Source: Yeosuana aromativorans (GTDB lineage Bacteria; Bacteroidota; Bacteroidia; Flavobacteriales; Flavobacteriaceae). Taken from it: DNA of 64,000 nucleotides. The notes under the pieces are model-generated. The model did no database searches, was not told the DNA's origin, and worked only from the letters and a program-made list of their open reading frames with translations. Each line of letters begins with the position of its first letter. Within the stretch, counting starts at the first letter, position 1. Positions 45,506 to 54,891 of the stretch are shown here, piece after piece. A program made the translations under genes and the position numbers. The stretch lies in assembly GCF_014646655.1 (NCBI RefSeq), contig NZ_BMNR01000005.1, positions 248,001-312,000 on the forward strand, in the 5' to 3' direction.

Positions 45506-46204
45506 TTATTTTTTTACACGGATTTGTTTCATAATATCTTCCATCATTTCAACTTGCACTTGTTGAATATTCAATAGTTCCTGTTGCTGATGAATAATTA
45601 AATGATCAATTTTTTCATGGAGCATTCTAATTTCAAGTTCGGATTTTAGGTTGACCATATAATCTTGTTTGGAACGCTCTCTGTCTTTCTCTTCTTGCCT
45701 GTTTTGGCTCATCATAATAACTGGTGCTTGTAATGCAGCCAAACATGACAAAATAAGATTTAAAAGAATAAATGGGTACGGATCAAACCCCTTATTTAAA
45801 AGAAAATAGACATTTGATGAAATCCAAATTAAAATAAAAAGACCAAACAAAATAATAAACGACCAACTTCCACCAAACGAAGCTATGTTATCAGCTAAAC
45901 GTTGTCCAAATGTAAAATTATTATTATCAATTGGTTCTTTTTTATTGATAACTTCTTCGTTTTCAATTGTTTTTAAAACATCTTGTTCTAAAACACTCAA
46001 CTCGCCTACTTCATCAATTAAATAATTGGCAATATATTTTTGTCTATATTGATTCAGTTCCGAAATTGAAATAGCACTTTTTAAATTAAAATCAGGGTGG
46101 TCTTTCTTGATCAATTCAAAAATGGATTTTCTAATTGATTTTGCTAAAACCCTTTCACTGTACTGAAACTCATTTTTTGAAATTTCACTTATAAATGTTT
46201 TCAT
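45506..46204 (-). CDS. DUF1003 membrane protein
   Basis: 232 residues. The core FGQRLADNIASFGGSWSFI, then ILIWISSNVYFL, and FDPYPFILLNLILSCLAAL with APVIMMSQNRQEEKDRERS is the DUF1003 signature: two transmembrane helices and a charged tail (residues 120-190). Coiled-coil helices follow. The N-terminal 100 residues are soluble. Function is unknown. It converges on the efflux operon. Confidence 0.9.
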   Translation of the reverse strand: MKTFISEISKNEFQYSERVLAKSIRKSIFELIKKDHPDFNLKSAISISELNQYRQKYIANYLIDEVGELSVLEQDVLKTIENEEVINKKEPIDNNNFTFGQRLADNIASFGGSWSFIILFGLFILIWISSNVYFLLNKGFDPYPFILLNLILSCLAALQAPVIMMSQNRQEEKDRERSKQDYMVNLKSELEIRMLHEKIDHLIIHQQQELLNIQQVQVEMMEDIMKQIRVKK

Positions 46205-46248
46205 TATAAAAGATTTTTATTATAAAAGTACAATTAAATCCATCTCAA

Positions 46249-46280
46249 TTTGTAATATTGATTAATTACAAATACTTTTG
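46249..46280 (+). promoter_or_regulatory. Promoter of the APC-type permease gene
   Basis: TTTG (46,249-46,252), 20 bases, then TACTTTTG (46,273-46,280), an exact match to the Bacteroidota promoter form, 27 bases before the ATG at 46,307. Confidence 0.7.
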
Positions 46281-46306
46281 AAATACTTGCTTTACAAAAA
46301 CTTGCA

Positions 46307-48037
46307 ATGAAGAAAAAACTTAATGAACTTGAAGCGACTGCCATTTGTGGAAATGATATCAGTTCATCATGTTTGTATGTATCTGCACTTGCCATAGTGT
46401 ATGCTGGACAGTATGCATGGATTTCATTATTGATGGTATCATTGATCCTATTTTTATTCCGAAGGATTTACGGCGAAGTGGTTGGTGCATTACCGTTAAA
46501 TGGAGGTGCTTATAATGCCTTACTGAACACAACCAAAAAATCAACGGCCTCCTTTGCCGCATCGTTAACAGTGCTTTCATACATGGCAACGGCGGTTATT
46601 TCGGCTAGTGAAGCCATCAAATATGCACACAGTCTATGGCATGAAATACCTATTGTGTATGCAACAATTGCATTGTTGTTGGTTTTTATGGGACTGGTCA
46701 TTTTAGGTATTGGTGAATCTTCAAAGGTAGCTATTGCTATCTTCTTATTTCATTTAACCTCACTCGTTATCCTATGCGCTTTCTGTATATATTTTCTGTT
46801 TAGTAATGGATTTGATGTTTTAATCAGCAACTTTAAATCTCCCATTGAAGGCAGTATAGCAACGGCTCTGTTTTTTGGATTTGCGGCGGCCATGCTGGGC
46901 ATTAGTGGATTTGAAAGTTCGGCTAATTACGTAGAGGAACAAAAAAAGGGCGTCTTTCCAAAAACCCTAAAAAACATGTGGATTATTGTTACCATTTTTA
47001 ATCCGCTATTAGCATTTTTAGCTTTGTCTATCATACCGTTATCCACAATTAATGCGAACGAGGAAACCCTATTGTCATTTATGGGGAATTTAACAGGCGG
47101 CAATTGGTTATCCTATGTAGTTTCCATTGATGCTGCCTTAGTGCTAAGTGGTGCTGTTTTAACATCGTATGTGGGTGTTGGTGGTTTGGTGGAACGTATG
47201 GCCTTGGATAGGATTTTACCTAAAGAGCTATTAATAAAGAACAAAAGAGGAAGTTCTTACTTAATTTTTATTACGTTTTTCTTTTTGGCCGTTTCAGTAT
47301 TGTTAATCACTAAAGGCGATCTAAAAGCATTAGCTGGCGTTTACACCATTGCGTTTTTGGGTGTCATGGCTCTATTTGGAGTAGGAAATCTACTTTTGAA
47401 AATTAAAAGAAGTCGATTGCCTCGTCCTGAAACAGCCAGTTATCCAGCAGTATTAATTGCTATCATAGGCATATTTTTAGCTTTATTAGGGAATGTTATT
47501 TTAAATCCTGGATATTTGGCCATCTTTTTGGAATATCTGGTTCCCACCATTTTAGTGGTTGGGTTTATGCTTTACCGTACACCAATTTTAAAAGGAATTT
47601 TACTGTTTCTAGACTATATAACACCTTCAGACAAACTGTTTTTTCAAAAAACAAAACGCAAAATAAATGTAGCCATACGGAAAATCAATTCCCAAGAATT
47701 TGTGTTTTTTACTAAAGGAGACAATGTAGAAGGCATTAATAAAGTACTGCAATATATTTCGGCAAATGAAGAAACCAGACGGTTAAAAATAGTTAATATC
47801 ATTAGCAAAGGGGAAAAAGTAACCGATAGACTTAAAACTGATATTGAGGTATTGGACAGAGCCTATCCAAAAGTTGTCATTGAATTTATAGAAGAAGCGG
47901 GCAACTTTGGTCCTGAAAAAATTAAGGAATTATCCAAGCGTTGGAATATCCCCGTTAATTTTATGTTTATAGGACATCCGGGAAACAAATTTCCATACAA
48001 ATTACATGAACTAGGAGAAGTACGGTTAATTATTTAG
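46307..48037 (+). CDS. APC-family amino acid permease with C-terminal soluble domain
   Basis: 576 residues. About twelve hydrophobic helices fill residues 15-425. The first carries ELEATAICGNDISSSCLYVS and EVVGALPLNGGAYNALLN near 48, the usual APC unwound-helix region. Residues about 455-576 are soluble (INSQEFVFFTKGDNVEGINK, VIEFIEEAGNFGPEKIKEL) and resemble a universal-stress-protein-like fold appended to a transporter. Substrate is probably an amino acid or amine. Its 3' end overlaps the convergent EamA gene by 12 bases. Confidence 0.85.
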   Translation: MKKKLNELEATAICGNDISSSCLYVSALAIVYAGQYAWISLLMVSLILFLFRRIYGEVVGALPLNGGAYNALLNTTKKSTASFAASLTVLSYMATAVISASEAIKYAHSLWHEIPIVYATIALLLVFMGLVILGIGESSKVAIAIFLFHLTSLVILCAFCIYFLFSNGFDVLISNFKSPIEGSIATALFFGFAAAMLGISGFESSANYVEEQKKGVFPKTLKNMWIIVTIFNPLLAFLALSIIPLSTINANEETLLSFMGNLTGGNWLSYVVSIDAALVLSGAVLTSYVGVGGLVERMALDRILPKELLIKNKRGSSYLIFITFFFLAVSVLLITKGDLKALAGVYTIAFLGVMALFGVGNLLLKIKRSRLPRPETASYPAVLIAIIGIFLALLGNVILNPGYLAIFLEYLVPTILVVGFMLYRTPILKGILLFLDYITPSDKLFFQKTKRKINVAIRKINSQEFVFFTKGDNVEGINKVLQYISANEETRRLKIVNIISKGEKVTDRLKTDIEVLDRAYPKVVIEFIEEAGNFGPEKIKELSKRWNIPVNFMFIGHPGNKFPYKLHELGEVRLII

Positions 48038-48874
48038 CTTCTTTTCCTTGTACCAAACATTTAAAATCAATCCGCCGATAATCAGGGCTATTCCTAGGAT
48101 ACTCCAGAAGGTGTAAACTTCACCAAACCAGAATATTCCAAGCAATAAGGTAAAAATAACCTCAATATATTTTAATGGAGCCACTTGGCTAGTAGCTGCC
48201 GTTTGAAAAGCCTTGGTCATGTATATCTGACCAAAATAACCAAATACACCTAAACTGAACAGGAAAATCCATTCCACGCCATTGGGCGTTGTCCAGTTTC
48301 CAATGGATAACAAACCGCCCACCATGGTAGCAATGACCATAAAATAATTGACAATGACAACCGGGTGGTCACGCTTTCCAATTTTGCTAATAATAACAAA
48401 TACAAAACCACTCAAAACAGATGCCATTAAGACCAACACGAGGCCATAAGTGCTAACATTTCTATCCAATCCTTTTAATACTAATACGCCTGAAAAAGCC
48501 ATGAGAAAGAACAGCCATTGGATAGGCTTAATTTTTTCCTTTAAAAATAAAACAGCAAAAATAGCCGCAAAAATTGGAGCTATGTAACGTAATGATACAG
48601 CGGTACCAACCGATAAGTATTTGATGGACATAAAAAACAAGGTCATGGAACTTACACCAACCAAACCCCGTAACACCAATAGTTTTCGGTTGTTTCCTAA
48701 AATAGGAATCTTGTTTTTTAAAAGAAATCCAAAGGTAAAAAATAAAGAACTTGCCGACCTGAAAAATACAATTTGAAAGGCATTGACATTTACCAAGTAC
48801 TTTACCGTAGCATTCATGCACGCAAAAGCCATAGTACTTAAAATCATGTATTTTATGGCTTTTTTTATTTCCAA
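48026..48874 (-). CDS. EamA/DMT-family transporter
   Basis: 282 residues, about ten short hydrophobic helices in two five-helix repeats (from KYMILSTMAFACMNATVKYLV and from YGLVLVLMASVLSGFVFVII). VLRGLVGVSSMTLFFMSIKYLSVGTAVSLRY is the EamA core. Such proteins carry small metabolites, often outward. It lies 32 bases downstream of the agmatine deiminase gene on the same strand and so might move a polyamine-pathway compound, but that is guesswork. Confidence 0.88.
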   Translation of the reverse strand: MEIKKAIKYMILSTMAFACMNATVKYLVNVNAFQIVFFRSASSLFFTFGFLLKNKIPILGNNRKLLVLRGLVGVSSMTLFFMSIKYLSVGTAVSLRYIAPIFAAIFAVLFLKEKIKPIQWLFFLMAFSGVLVLKGLDRNVSTYGLVLVLMASVLSGFVFVIISKIGKRDHPVVIVNYFMVIATMVGGLLSIGNWTTPNGVEWIFLFSLGVFGYFGQIYMTKAFQTAATSQVAPLKYIEVIFTLLLGIFWFGEVYTFWSILGIALIIGGLILNVWYKEKKLNN

Positions 48875-48906
48875 TAGATGGATTTTATGCTTTAAGTTTT
48901 AAGAAT

Positions 48907-49935
48907 TTATTCAGGGATTTGCTGACTTAAACAATGTAAGGTACCAAAGCCCCATATTAAATCAATGGCACTTATCCCAATGATTTCCCTATTTGGAAAA
49001 CAATCCGCAATAATATTTAAAGCCATTCTATCATGAACATCGTTAAAGGTTGGCACTAATACGTAGTTGTTAATGATCAAGAAATTAGCATAGCTTGCTG
49101 GAATGGTAACACCATCAAATTCCAGTTTTTTAGGCATGGGTAATTCAACAATATTAGGTGACTTACCGGTTTCTAATACCGACGTTTTAAGTCGCTTGAA
49201 ATTATCTTGCAACGCTTTATAGTTGGCACTTTTTTTGTCAGTTTCAACAACCGTAATAATGGTGTCTTCATTTACAAAACGACATAAATCATCTATATGT
49301 CCATGGGTATCATCACCAATTATACCGTCACCAAGCCAAATCACATTGGTAACACCAAGATATTCCTTAAAAACGGCTTCGTAATCTGCTTTTGTAAAAC
49401 CACTATTTCTAACCTGTATAGTTGGATGCAATAAGCATTCTTCTGAAGTTAATAAGGTGCCTGTTCCATTCACATCTATAGCACCACCTTCCAAAACCAC
49501 GGGTTTGCCTTTATACATCACTTGGACTAAAGGAATGTTTAAGTGATTCGCTACTTTTGAAGGAACATGCTTATCCAACTGAAAGTTGGTGTACTTAGCC
49601 CAGCCATTAAAATTGAAGTTTAATGCCTCTCGTTTCGTTCCATTTTTAACAATGATGGGGCCAGAATCACGCATCCAGCTCCTATTGGTCTTATGAATAA
49701 TGAATGATATGTTTGAAATATTCACATGCGCCGTAACCAACATGTCATGAACTTTCTTTTTTAGCTTATCATCAGCAACTACTAAAAAAACGGTTTCAAT
49801 ACTAGCTACTTTTTTAATAAATTCCACAAAAGCCCATTGAATGGCTCCGTATTTTCCGGGCCAATCCTTACCATTATGTGGAAAACAAAGAAAGATACCT
49901 TGTTGCTTTTCCCATTCTGCTGGAAACCGTCTCAT
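48907..49935 (-). CDS. aguA: Agmatine deiminase
   Basis: 342 residues of the PPAD family. It hydrolyses agmatine to N-carbamoylputrescine and ammonia. Motifs: RSWMRDSGPIIVKNG near residue 85, VLEGGAIDVNGTGTLLTSEEC near 147, GDGIIGDDTHGHIDD near 203, and the nucleophile Cys in GFGTLHCLSQQIPE at the C-terminus. It overlaps the aguB-type start by one base, forming a coupled pair that completes agmatine to putrescine. Confidence 0.95.
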   Translation of the reverse strand: MRRFPAEWEKQQGIFLCFPHNGKDWPGKYGAIQWAFVEFIKKVASIETVFLVVADDKLKKKVHDMLVTAHVNISNISFIIHKTNRSWMRDSGPIIVKNGTKREALNFNFNGWAKYTNFQLDKHVPSKVANHLNIPLVQVMYKGKPVVLEGGAIDVNGTGTLLTSEECLLHPTIQVRNSGFTKADYEAVFKEYLGVTNVIWLGDGIIGDDTHGHIDDLCRFVNEDTIITVVETDKKSANYKALQDNFKRLKTSVLETGKSPNIVELPMPKKLEFDGVTIPASYANFLIINNYVLVPTFNDVHDRMALNIIADCFPNREIIGISAIDLIWGFGTLHCLSQQIPE

Positions 49936-50822
49936 TAATCTATAGCCCGTTTAGTGATGTCGCCAAAAGCATCTACTCGCCTATCCCTGAAAAACGGCCA
50001 ATTTTGACGCACATTTTCCTGTAAATCCAAGTCCACTTCAGCAATTAAAATTTCTTCTTTATCATGGGAAGCCTGCGCCAAGATTTCACCTTGAGGACCT
50101 GCAATAAATGAGGCTCCCCAAAATTCAATGCCATCTGTATTAGGTAAATATTGTTCCAATCCAATGCGGTTGGCTGCTGCCACATACACACCATTGGCCA
50201 CTGCGTGCCCTTTCATGACATTAATCCAAGCGCCATATTGATTAACACCATATTCTGCTTTTTCCTTGGGGTGCCAACCAATAGCTGTGGGATAAAACAA
50301 CACGTCGGCTCCTTTTAACGCCGTTAATCTGGCTGCTTCTGGATACCATTGATCCCAACAAATTAATACACCAATATTCCCCTTTTTGGTTTTATTGCTT
50401 TTAAAGCCTAAATCGCCTGGTGTAAAATAAAACTTCTCATAAAAATGAGGATCATCAGGAATGTGCATCTTGCGGTACAAACCAGCCTCTGAACCATCCG
50501 TATCTAAAATGTAAGCACTGTTATGGTAAATACCAGCCATTCGTTTTTCAAAAAATGGCACCACAATCACAACGCCCAATTCCTTGGCTAAATCACTAAA
50601 GGCGTTAAATGATGTACTATAAAGCGGCTCGGCATAAGCAAAATTGTCAACATCTTCGCTTTGGCAAAAATAATGACTGCTGTAAAGCTCTGGCAACGAA
50701 ATGACTTCGGCTCCCATTTTAGCAGCATCTTTTACCCAACTCAAACATTTTTTCAAGTTGTTTTCTGGCTTATCATTTAAATTAAGCTGAATAACAGCAA
50801 TTTTGTATGTTCTTTGTCCCAT
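49935..50822 (-). CDS. aguB: N-carbamoylputrescine amidase
   Basis: 295 residues, carbon-nitrogen hydrolase. The Glu-Lys-Cys triad is in SLPELYSSHYF near residue 44, GLYRKMHIPDDPHFYEKFYF near 120, and GVLICWDQWYPEAARL near 155. The DQWYPEAAR after the Cys is characteristic of this substrate group. It makes putrescine, CO2 and ammonia. A strong promoter lies upstream, and aguA follows with overlap. Confidence 0.95.
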   Translation of the reverse strand: MGQRTYKIAVIQLNLNDKPENNLKKCLSWVKDAAKMGAEVISLPELYSSHYFCQSEDVDNFAYAEPLYSTSFNAFSDLAKELGVVIVVPFFEKRMAGIYHNSAYILDTDGSEAGLYRKMHIPDDPHFYEKFYFTPGDLGFKSNKTKKGNIGVLICWDQWYPEAARLTALKGADVLFYPTAIGWHPKEKAEYGVNQYGAWINVMKGHAVANGVYVAAANRIGLEQYLPNTDGIEFWGASFIAGPQGEILAQASHDKEEILIAEVDLDLQENVRQNWPFFRDRRVDAFGDITKRAID

Positions 50823-50840
50823 GTTGTATGTTTAGGTATA

Positions 50841-50873
50841 CAAAAATAAGTATTTAGATGTGAGAGCCACAAA
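50841..50873 (-). promoter_or_regulatory. Promoter of the aguB-aguA pair
   Basis: On the minus strand: TTTG (50,873-50,870), 21 bases, TATTTTTG (50,848-50,841), then 18 bases to the aguB ATG at 50,822. Both elements match the Bacteroidota consensus exactly. Confidence 0.72.
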
Positions 50874-50922
50874 TTTTTAAGGATTTTACAAACAAGCACC
50901 CTATGTCTAGTTTATAATACCA

Positions 50923-51837
50923 TCAAACCACTTTAGTTCTCCTGAAGGATGTTCTTGTGGTATTAATAAAGTAAACGCCTGTAAGCAATATAACCGTAGC
51001 AATTACAGATTGTGTTGTGATGCGCTCTTCCAGAAAATACCATCCTAGAAACAACGCTATAATAGGGTTTACATAGGTTGACGTTGCTACTTTTTCTGGC
51101 GATACAACCTTTAGCAAATAATTAAATGACGTAAATGCTATGATACTTCCAAAAAAGATGAGCAAAAGCATGGATCCTTGTACCTTGGGCGACCAATTTA
51201 ATGGTGAGGACCATGTTTCGCCAAAACAAAAGCTAGCTATTGCCAACATGATGCCTCCCGTTAGCATTTGGTATCCTGTGTTGACAAAGTAATTAGAGGG
51301 TAAATCTGCTTTGCCAACAAACAAACTGCCATAGGACCAACTGAGCATACAAACAAATATCATTAGCATACCAATGATGCTTCCTTCATTATTGATGATT
51401 TGTTTTTGACTAACCAAAAGATAAATTCCTATTACACCCAAAACGATACCAACTATGGACATGGGTTGTATTTTTTTGCCATGGAGCAGTCGCATCATAA
51501 TCAGGACTACCAACGGTTGAGCCGATATTTCCAAAGCGGCAAATCCACTATCAACATATTTTAATGCCCAAACAACAACGCCATTGCCAAAACTGAGAAA
51601 TAAAAACCCTGCAATGATCGTGTTTTTAAGCTGGGACAACGTAATAGCTAAACTGATTCGCATGAGTTTTGCAATCAAAAATATAATCAAACCTGCACTG
51701 ACAAAACGAATGGAGGCCAATTTAAATGGCGGTAAGTCTGTTACGGCAATTTTATTCAGTAGATAGGTTGAGCCCCAAATAACATAAATTGCAAAAAAGG
51801 CCAACACAATCAATATGGTTTTGCGAGAAGCGCTCAT
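50923..51837 (-). CDS. EamA/DMT-family transporter (YedA-like)
   Basis: 304 residues with about ten helices. IYVIWGSTYLLNKIAVTDLPP at residue 18 with the WGS(T/N) motif, and FLFLSFGNGVVVWALKYVDSG near 80 are typical of YedA/RhaT-like DMT exporters. The second EamA repeat starts near 150, with FTSFNYLLKVVSPEKVATSTYVNP near 240. Substrate unknown. It is not closely similar to the other DMT protein at 48,026. Confidence 0.88.
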   Translation of the reverse strand: MSASRKTILIVLAFFAIYVIWGSTYLLNKIAVTDLPPFKLASIRFVSAGLIIFLIAKLMRISLAITLSQLKNTIIAGFLFLSFGNGVVVWALKYVDSGFAALEISAQPLVVLIMMRLLHGKKIQPMSIVGIVLGVIGIYLLVSQKQIINNEGSIIGMLMIFVCMLSWSYGSLFVGKADLPSNYFVNTGYQMLTGGIMLAIASFCFGETWSSPLNWSPKVQGSMLLLIFFGSIIAFTSFNYLLKVVSPEKVATSTYVNPIIALFLGWYFLEERITTQSVIATVILLTGVYFINTTRTSFRRTKVV

Positions 51838-51893
51838 ATTTATAATTTCAAAAAAATCGATAAAATAATTGGAACAACCTGCTTGGTGACACT

Positions 51894-52640
51894 CTAAACA
51901 TTATTGAAAAGTTCCGTTACAATAGTAGTGTCCAATGATAAGCGTTCGCCTGTTTGTCCTTTTTTATTATACTCCAATTTATTAACAACATAGCGCATTA
52001 CTTCCTTTCTAGCAACATCACGTTCATTACCTTTAACAACAATCCAAGGCGCATGTGGTTTGGCTGTTTTTTTAAACATAGCTTCTTTATAAAACGTGAA
52101 CTCTTTCCATTTTGATTGCGCCTCAACATCCACACTGCTCAATTTCCATTGCTTCAATGGATTATGCACACGTTCTTCCAATCGCCGCTTTTGTTCTTCA
52201 GCATCAATGGAAAACCAAAATTTAAATAAGTGAATACCGTCTTGAACCAACATTTTTTCTAAAGAAACGACTTGTCTATTAAATAAGTTATATTGCTTTT
52301 TGGAGCAAAATCCCATTACGGGCTCCACAACCGCCCTATTGTACCAGCTTCTATCAAAAAGCACGATTTCTCCTGGTCCGGGCAAATGTTCTATATAGCG
52401 TTGGAAATACCACTGACCAGCCTCTCTTTCGGTTGGTTTTGAAAGAGCTACTACTTTAAAAAGCCTTGGATTTAAAAAACGAATGAACCGCATAATAGCA
52501 CCACCTTTTCCGGCTGTATCGCGCCCTTCAAATAAAATAAGTACACGTTGATTGGTTTCTTTGATATGTTGCTGTAACCAAACCAATTCGGTTTGTAAAT
52601 TAAGATACTCTTCGTCTTGCTCCAGCAGGTGTAAAGCCAC
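51894..52640 (-). CDS. Polyphosphate kinase 2
   Basis: 248 residues, class I PPK2 layout. Walker A is EGRDTAGKGGAIMRF near residue 38, and the lid and Walker B region is GEIVLFDRSWYNRAVVEPVMGF near 90. FKFWFSIDAEEQKRRLEER near 137 follows. It moves phosphate between polyphosphate and nucleotides. The start is GTG at 52,640 (reads ALHLLEQDEEYLNL); it is a little short at the N-terminus compared with many PPK2 proteins but includes the full kinase core. Confidence 0.92.
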   Translation of the reverse strand: MALHLLEQDEEYLNLQTELVWLQQHIKETNQRVLILFEGRDTAGKGGAIMRFIRFLNPRLFKVVALSKPTEREAGQWYFQRYIEHLPGPGEIVLFDRSWYNRAVVEPVMGFCSKKQYNLFNRQVVSLEKMLVQDGIHLFKFWFSIDAEEQKRRLEERVHNPLKQWKLSSVDVEAQSKWKEFTFYKEAMFKKTAKPHAPWIVVKGNERDVARKEVMRYVVNKLEYNKKGQTGERLSLDTTIVTELFNNV

Positions 52641-52673
52641 TTTTTAAACTATTTATAATTGATGGGGAATCTT

Positions 52674-53123
52674 CTAGACCTTTTTCACGCGAACCGCATT
52701 CATGCCTTTTTGCCCACGTTCCAGTTCATACTGAACTTTATCGTTTTCCTGAATATCTTCAAGCAAGCCACTTACATGAACAAAATATTTTTCTTGGTTT
52801 TCTGCATCAATGATGAAACCAAATCCTTTTGAAGAATCAAAAAAGGATACTTTCCCTTTTCTTGTAGGATCCTCTTCTTCTCGTTCTTCTTTTTTGGGAA
52901 TGCCTATCTCTATGCTTTCTGCTTCCACTTTTACTTTCATGGAAGGATCTGGCGGGGTGTCCGTTAAATTACCATTGTAATCTACATAAGCAAATTGAAT
53001 ACCTTGTGGGTTTTCTTTGGCCTCTGCTTTTCTAGCTTCTTTTTTCTTTTGTTTTTCCTCTCTTTTCTTTAGACGCTTTTTTTCTTTTTCAATTTTGTTA
53101 AATGTGACTTGTGATTTTGCCAT
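52674..53123 (-). CDS. Cold-shock-domain protein with long charged N-terminus
   Basis: 149 residues. Residues 1-85 are mostly Lys/Glu/Arg (KIEKEKKRLKKREEKQKK, EIGIPKKEEREEED) and likely disordered. The C-terminal 60 residues are a cold-shock domain: RKGKVSFFDSSKGFGFIIDA with the RNP motif KGFGFI, and EKYFVHVSGLLEDI as the FVH motif. It is probably an RNA-binding chaperone. It lies 33 bases upstream of the PPK2 gene on the same strand. The other cold-shock gene here (27,273) is the minimal form. Confidence 0.9.
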   Translation of the reverse strand: MAKSQVTFNKIEKEKKRLKKREEKQKKKEARKAEAKENPQGIQFAYVDYNGNLTDTPPDPSMKVKVEAESIEIGIPKKEEREEEDPTRKGKVSFFDSSKGFGFIIDAENQEKYFVHVSGLLEDIQENDKVQYELERGQKGMNAVRVKKV

Positions 53124-53167
53124 TACTGATTATTTCCTGTTTTTAAGTTACTGTGATTAATTGAAGA

Positions 53168-53272
53168 TAATGTAATTTTTATTAAAATCTTGTACAAGAA
53201 ACTCTTTGGTATTGAAAATTGTATAAAAATTGCCTTAACTTGCTTATTGCGTAAAGGTAATGTAATTTTTAT
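53168..53272. repeat. 15-base direct repeat upstream of the cold-shock-domain gene
   Basis: TAATGTAATTTTTAT occurs perfectly at 53,168-53,182 and 53,258-53,272, 90 bases apart. A palindrome CTTGTACAAG lies between at 53,189-53,198. The region is the leader of the minus-strand cold-shock-domain gene, and no gene fits it. Confidence 0.7.
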
Positions 53273-53312
53273 GTATGAAAAAATAAAAAATAAGAGTGTA
53301 AATATGAAATCC

Positions 53313-54863
53313 TTAATCTTTAGGAGCATATCCGTGTATGGATTCAAAAATTTCATCAAAGTTTGCCCTTAGATAGGCATTCAATTTTTTTCGATATTCC
53401 CCTTTAAGCCATTCCACAAAGTTAAAGGTACTTTTGCTGATGCATTTTGTGTAACGATTAATCCTGAAATCAATATCATCACCCAGTTTTTTAGCCAACG
53501 CCAACGCATCATAGACATCTTCACTGTTTTCTATGCATATTTTGGCATGTTGCGCAATGGAACGTTCTAAAACCACTTTAGAGGATTCCCCATTTCTAAT
53601 GGAATCCACGTAGGTTTCATGAACATTAAAGGTCACATCTTCAGATTTTGAAAACTCTGCGCGCAATTCATCGGGCATTTCATACCTAAAATTGCTCTCA
53701 AGCTCTTCATCACTTAATAAGGAGTCTAAATAATAGTTAGGAGACCTAAATATGCGTTGCCAATCTAAATTATCACCCCACGGTCCAAAACGATGGAAAT
53801 TGTTACCCAAATCAATAACATCAAATGTTTTTTTGTTTTTCAAGATCCTGGAACCACGACCTATCATTTGATAATACAAGGTTAGGGATTTGGTTGCTCG
53901 GTTCAAAATAATACTTTCCACGGTTGGTTCATCAAATCCTGTGGTTAATATACTGACAGATGTTAAAATGGCATCGGGTGTTTTTTTAAACCACTTTAAG
54001 ATAAGTGCCCGTTCTTTTTTGGTGTTGGTATTGTCTAAGTGCGCAATTGGATATCCAGCAGCTCTAAACGTGTCATAGACATGCAAGGATGTATTGATAC
54101 CATTATTGAAAATCAGTGTTTTTTTGCCTTTTGAACGTTCTTCATATGCATTCAAAAGTTTGGTAAGCATGTCGTTATCAGTATACAAATCCTCTGATGA
54201 TTTGACTGTATAATCACCATTGGCACCAACAACTAAGGAAGTTAAACCAACATTATAGGTAAACATTTCCGCACGAGCCAAAAACCCGTTTTGTATTAAT
54301 GACTCAATGCTTTCACCAACAATCAATTCATCATAATTGTCGGTCATTGGCAATTCAATATTAGAACTTAAAGGTGTTGCAGTTACCCCAAGGATGAAAG
54401 ACTTACTAAAAAATTTAAACAGTTTAGTAAACGAATTATAATGGGCTTCATCAATGATTACCAAACCAATATCAGAAATATCCAATTTATCGTCATTCAA
54501 GCGATTGTTCAAAGTTTCCACCATAGCCACAAAGCAGCTGTACTCGCCTTGGTCGCTCAAATTGGCTTTGCTATCCACCACTTTATTGACAACCCCAAAC
54601 TCAGTAAGAACCGCTGAGGTTTGCTTGCAAAGCTCAATGCGGTGCGTCATTACTAATACCTTCTTATTGTGATGTTTTAAATACTGTCTAACAATTTCAG
54701 AAAATATGACGGTCTTACCACCGCCTGTTGGTAACTGATAGAGCAAATGATAGTCATCTGGCGCTTCTTCAAAACGTTTAAATATTTTGCTAATAGCCCC
54801 TTTTTGGTAACTATATAAATCCTTACCTACTTTACGATCTTCTAAATCTGATTTTTTTGACAT
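53313..54863 (-). CDS. DEAD/DEAH-type superfamily 2 helicase
   Basis: 516 residues. Motif I is LPTGGGKTVIFSEI near residue 45, motif II is VIIDEAHYNSF (DEAH) near 133, and motif III is GVTATPL near 155. The C-terminal RecA domain has TTGFDEPTVESIILNRATKS near 312 and YYQMIGRGSRIL near 333 (motif VI). The order matches Ssl2/RadD-like helicases. The C-terminal 130 residues are helical and unassigned. It looks like a housekeeping helicase in this setting; no nuclease or methylase lies nearby. Confidence 0.92.
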   Translation of the reverse strand: MSKKSDLEDRKVGKDLYSYQKGAISKIFKRFEEAPDDYHLLYQLPTGGGKTVIFSEIVRQYLKHHNKKVLVMTHRIELCKQTSAVLTEFGVVNKVVDSKANLSDQGEYSCFVAMVETLNNRLNDDKLDISDIGLVIIDEAHYNSFTKLFKFFSKSFILGVTATPLSSNIELPMTDNYDELIVGESIESLIQNGFLARAEMFTYNVGLTSLVVGANGDYTVKSSEDLYTDNDMLTKLLNAYEERSKGKKTLIFNNGINTSLHVYDTFRAAGYPIAHLDNTNTKKERALILKWFKKTPDAILTSVSILTTGFDEPTVESIILNRATKSLTLYYQMIGRGSRILKNKKTFDVIDLGNNFHRFGPWGDNLDWQRIFRSPNYYLDSLLSDEELESNFRYEMPDELRAEFSKSEDVTFNVHETYVDSIRNGESSKVVLERSIAQHAKICIENSEDVYDALALAKKLGDDIDFRINRYTKCISKSTFNFVEWLKGEYRKKLNAYLRANFDEIFESIHGYAPKD

Positions 54864-54883
54864 CCCTTAATCTTGACAGGGTG

Positions 54884-54891
54884 CAAAAATA
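54884..54891 (-). promoter_or_regulatory. Possible -7 box of the helicase gene
   Basis: On the minus strand this is TATTTTTG, a full TAnnTTTG match, 20 bases before the ATG at 54,863. No clear TTG is seen at the usual distance upstream. Confidence 0.5.

Noticed and set aside
53123-53359. 78-codon minus-strand frame upstream of the cold-shock-domain gene
   Set aside because: It overlaps the 3' end of the helicase gene and ends at the start of the cold-shock-domain gene. It is AT-driven Ile/Leu/Phe-rich and covers a repeat-bearing leader.
53313-54863. Helicase as part of a defence system
   Set aside because: No nuclease, methylase or other defence gene is adjacent; it stands alone among metabolic genes.
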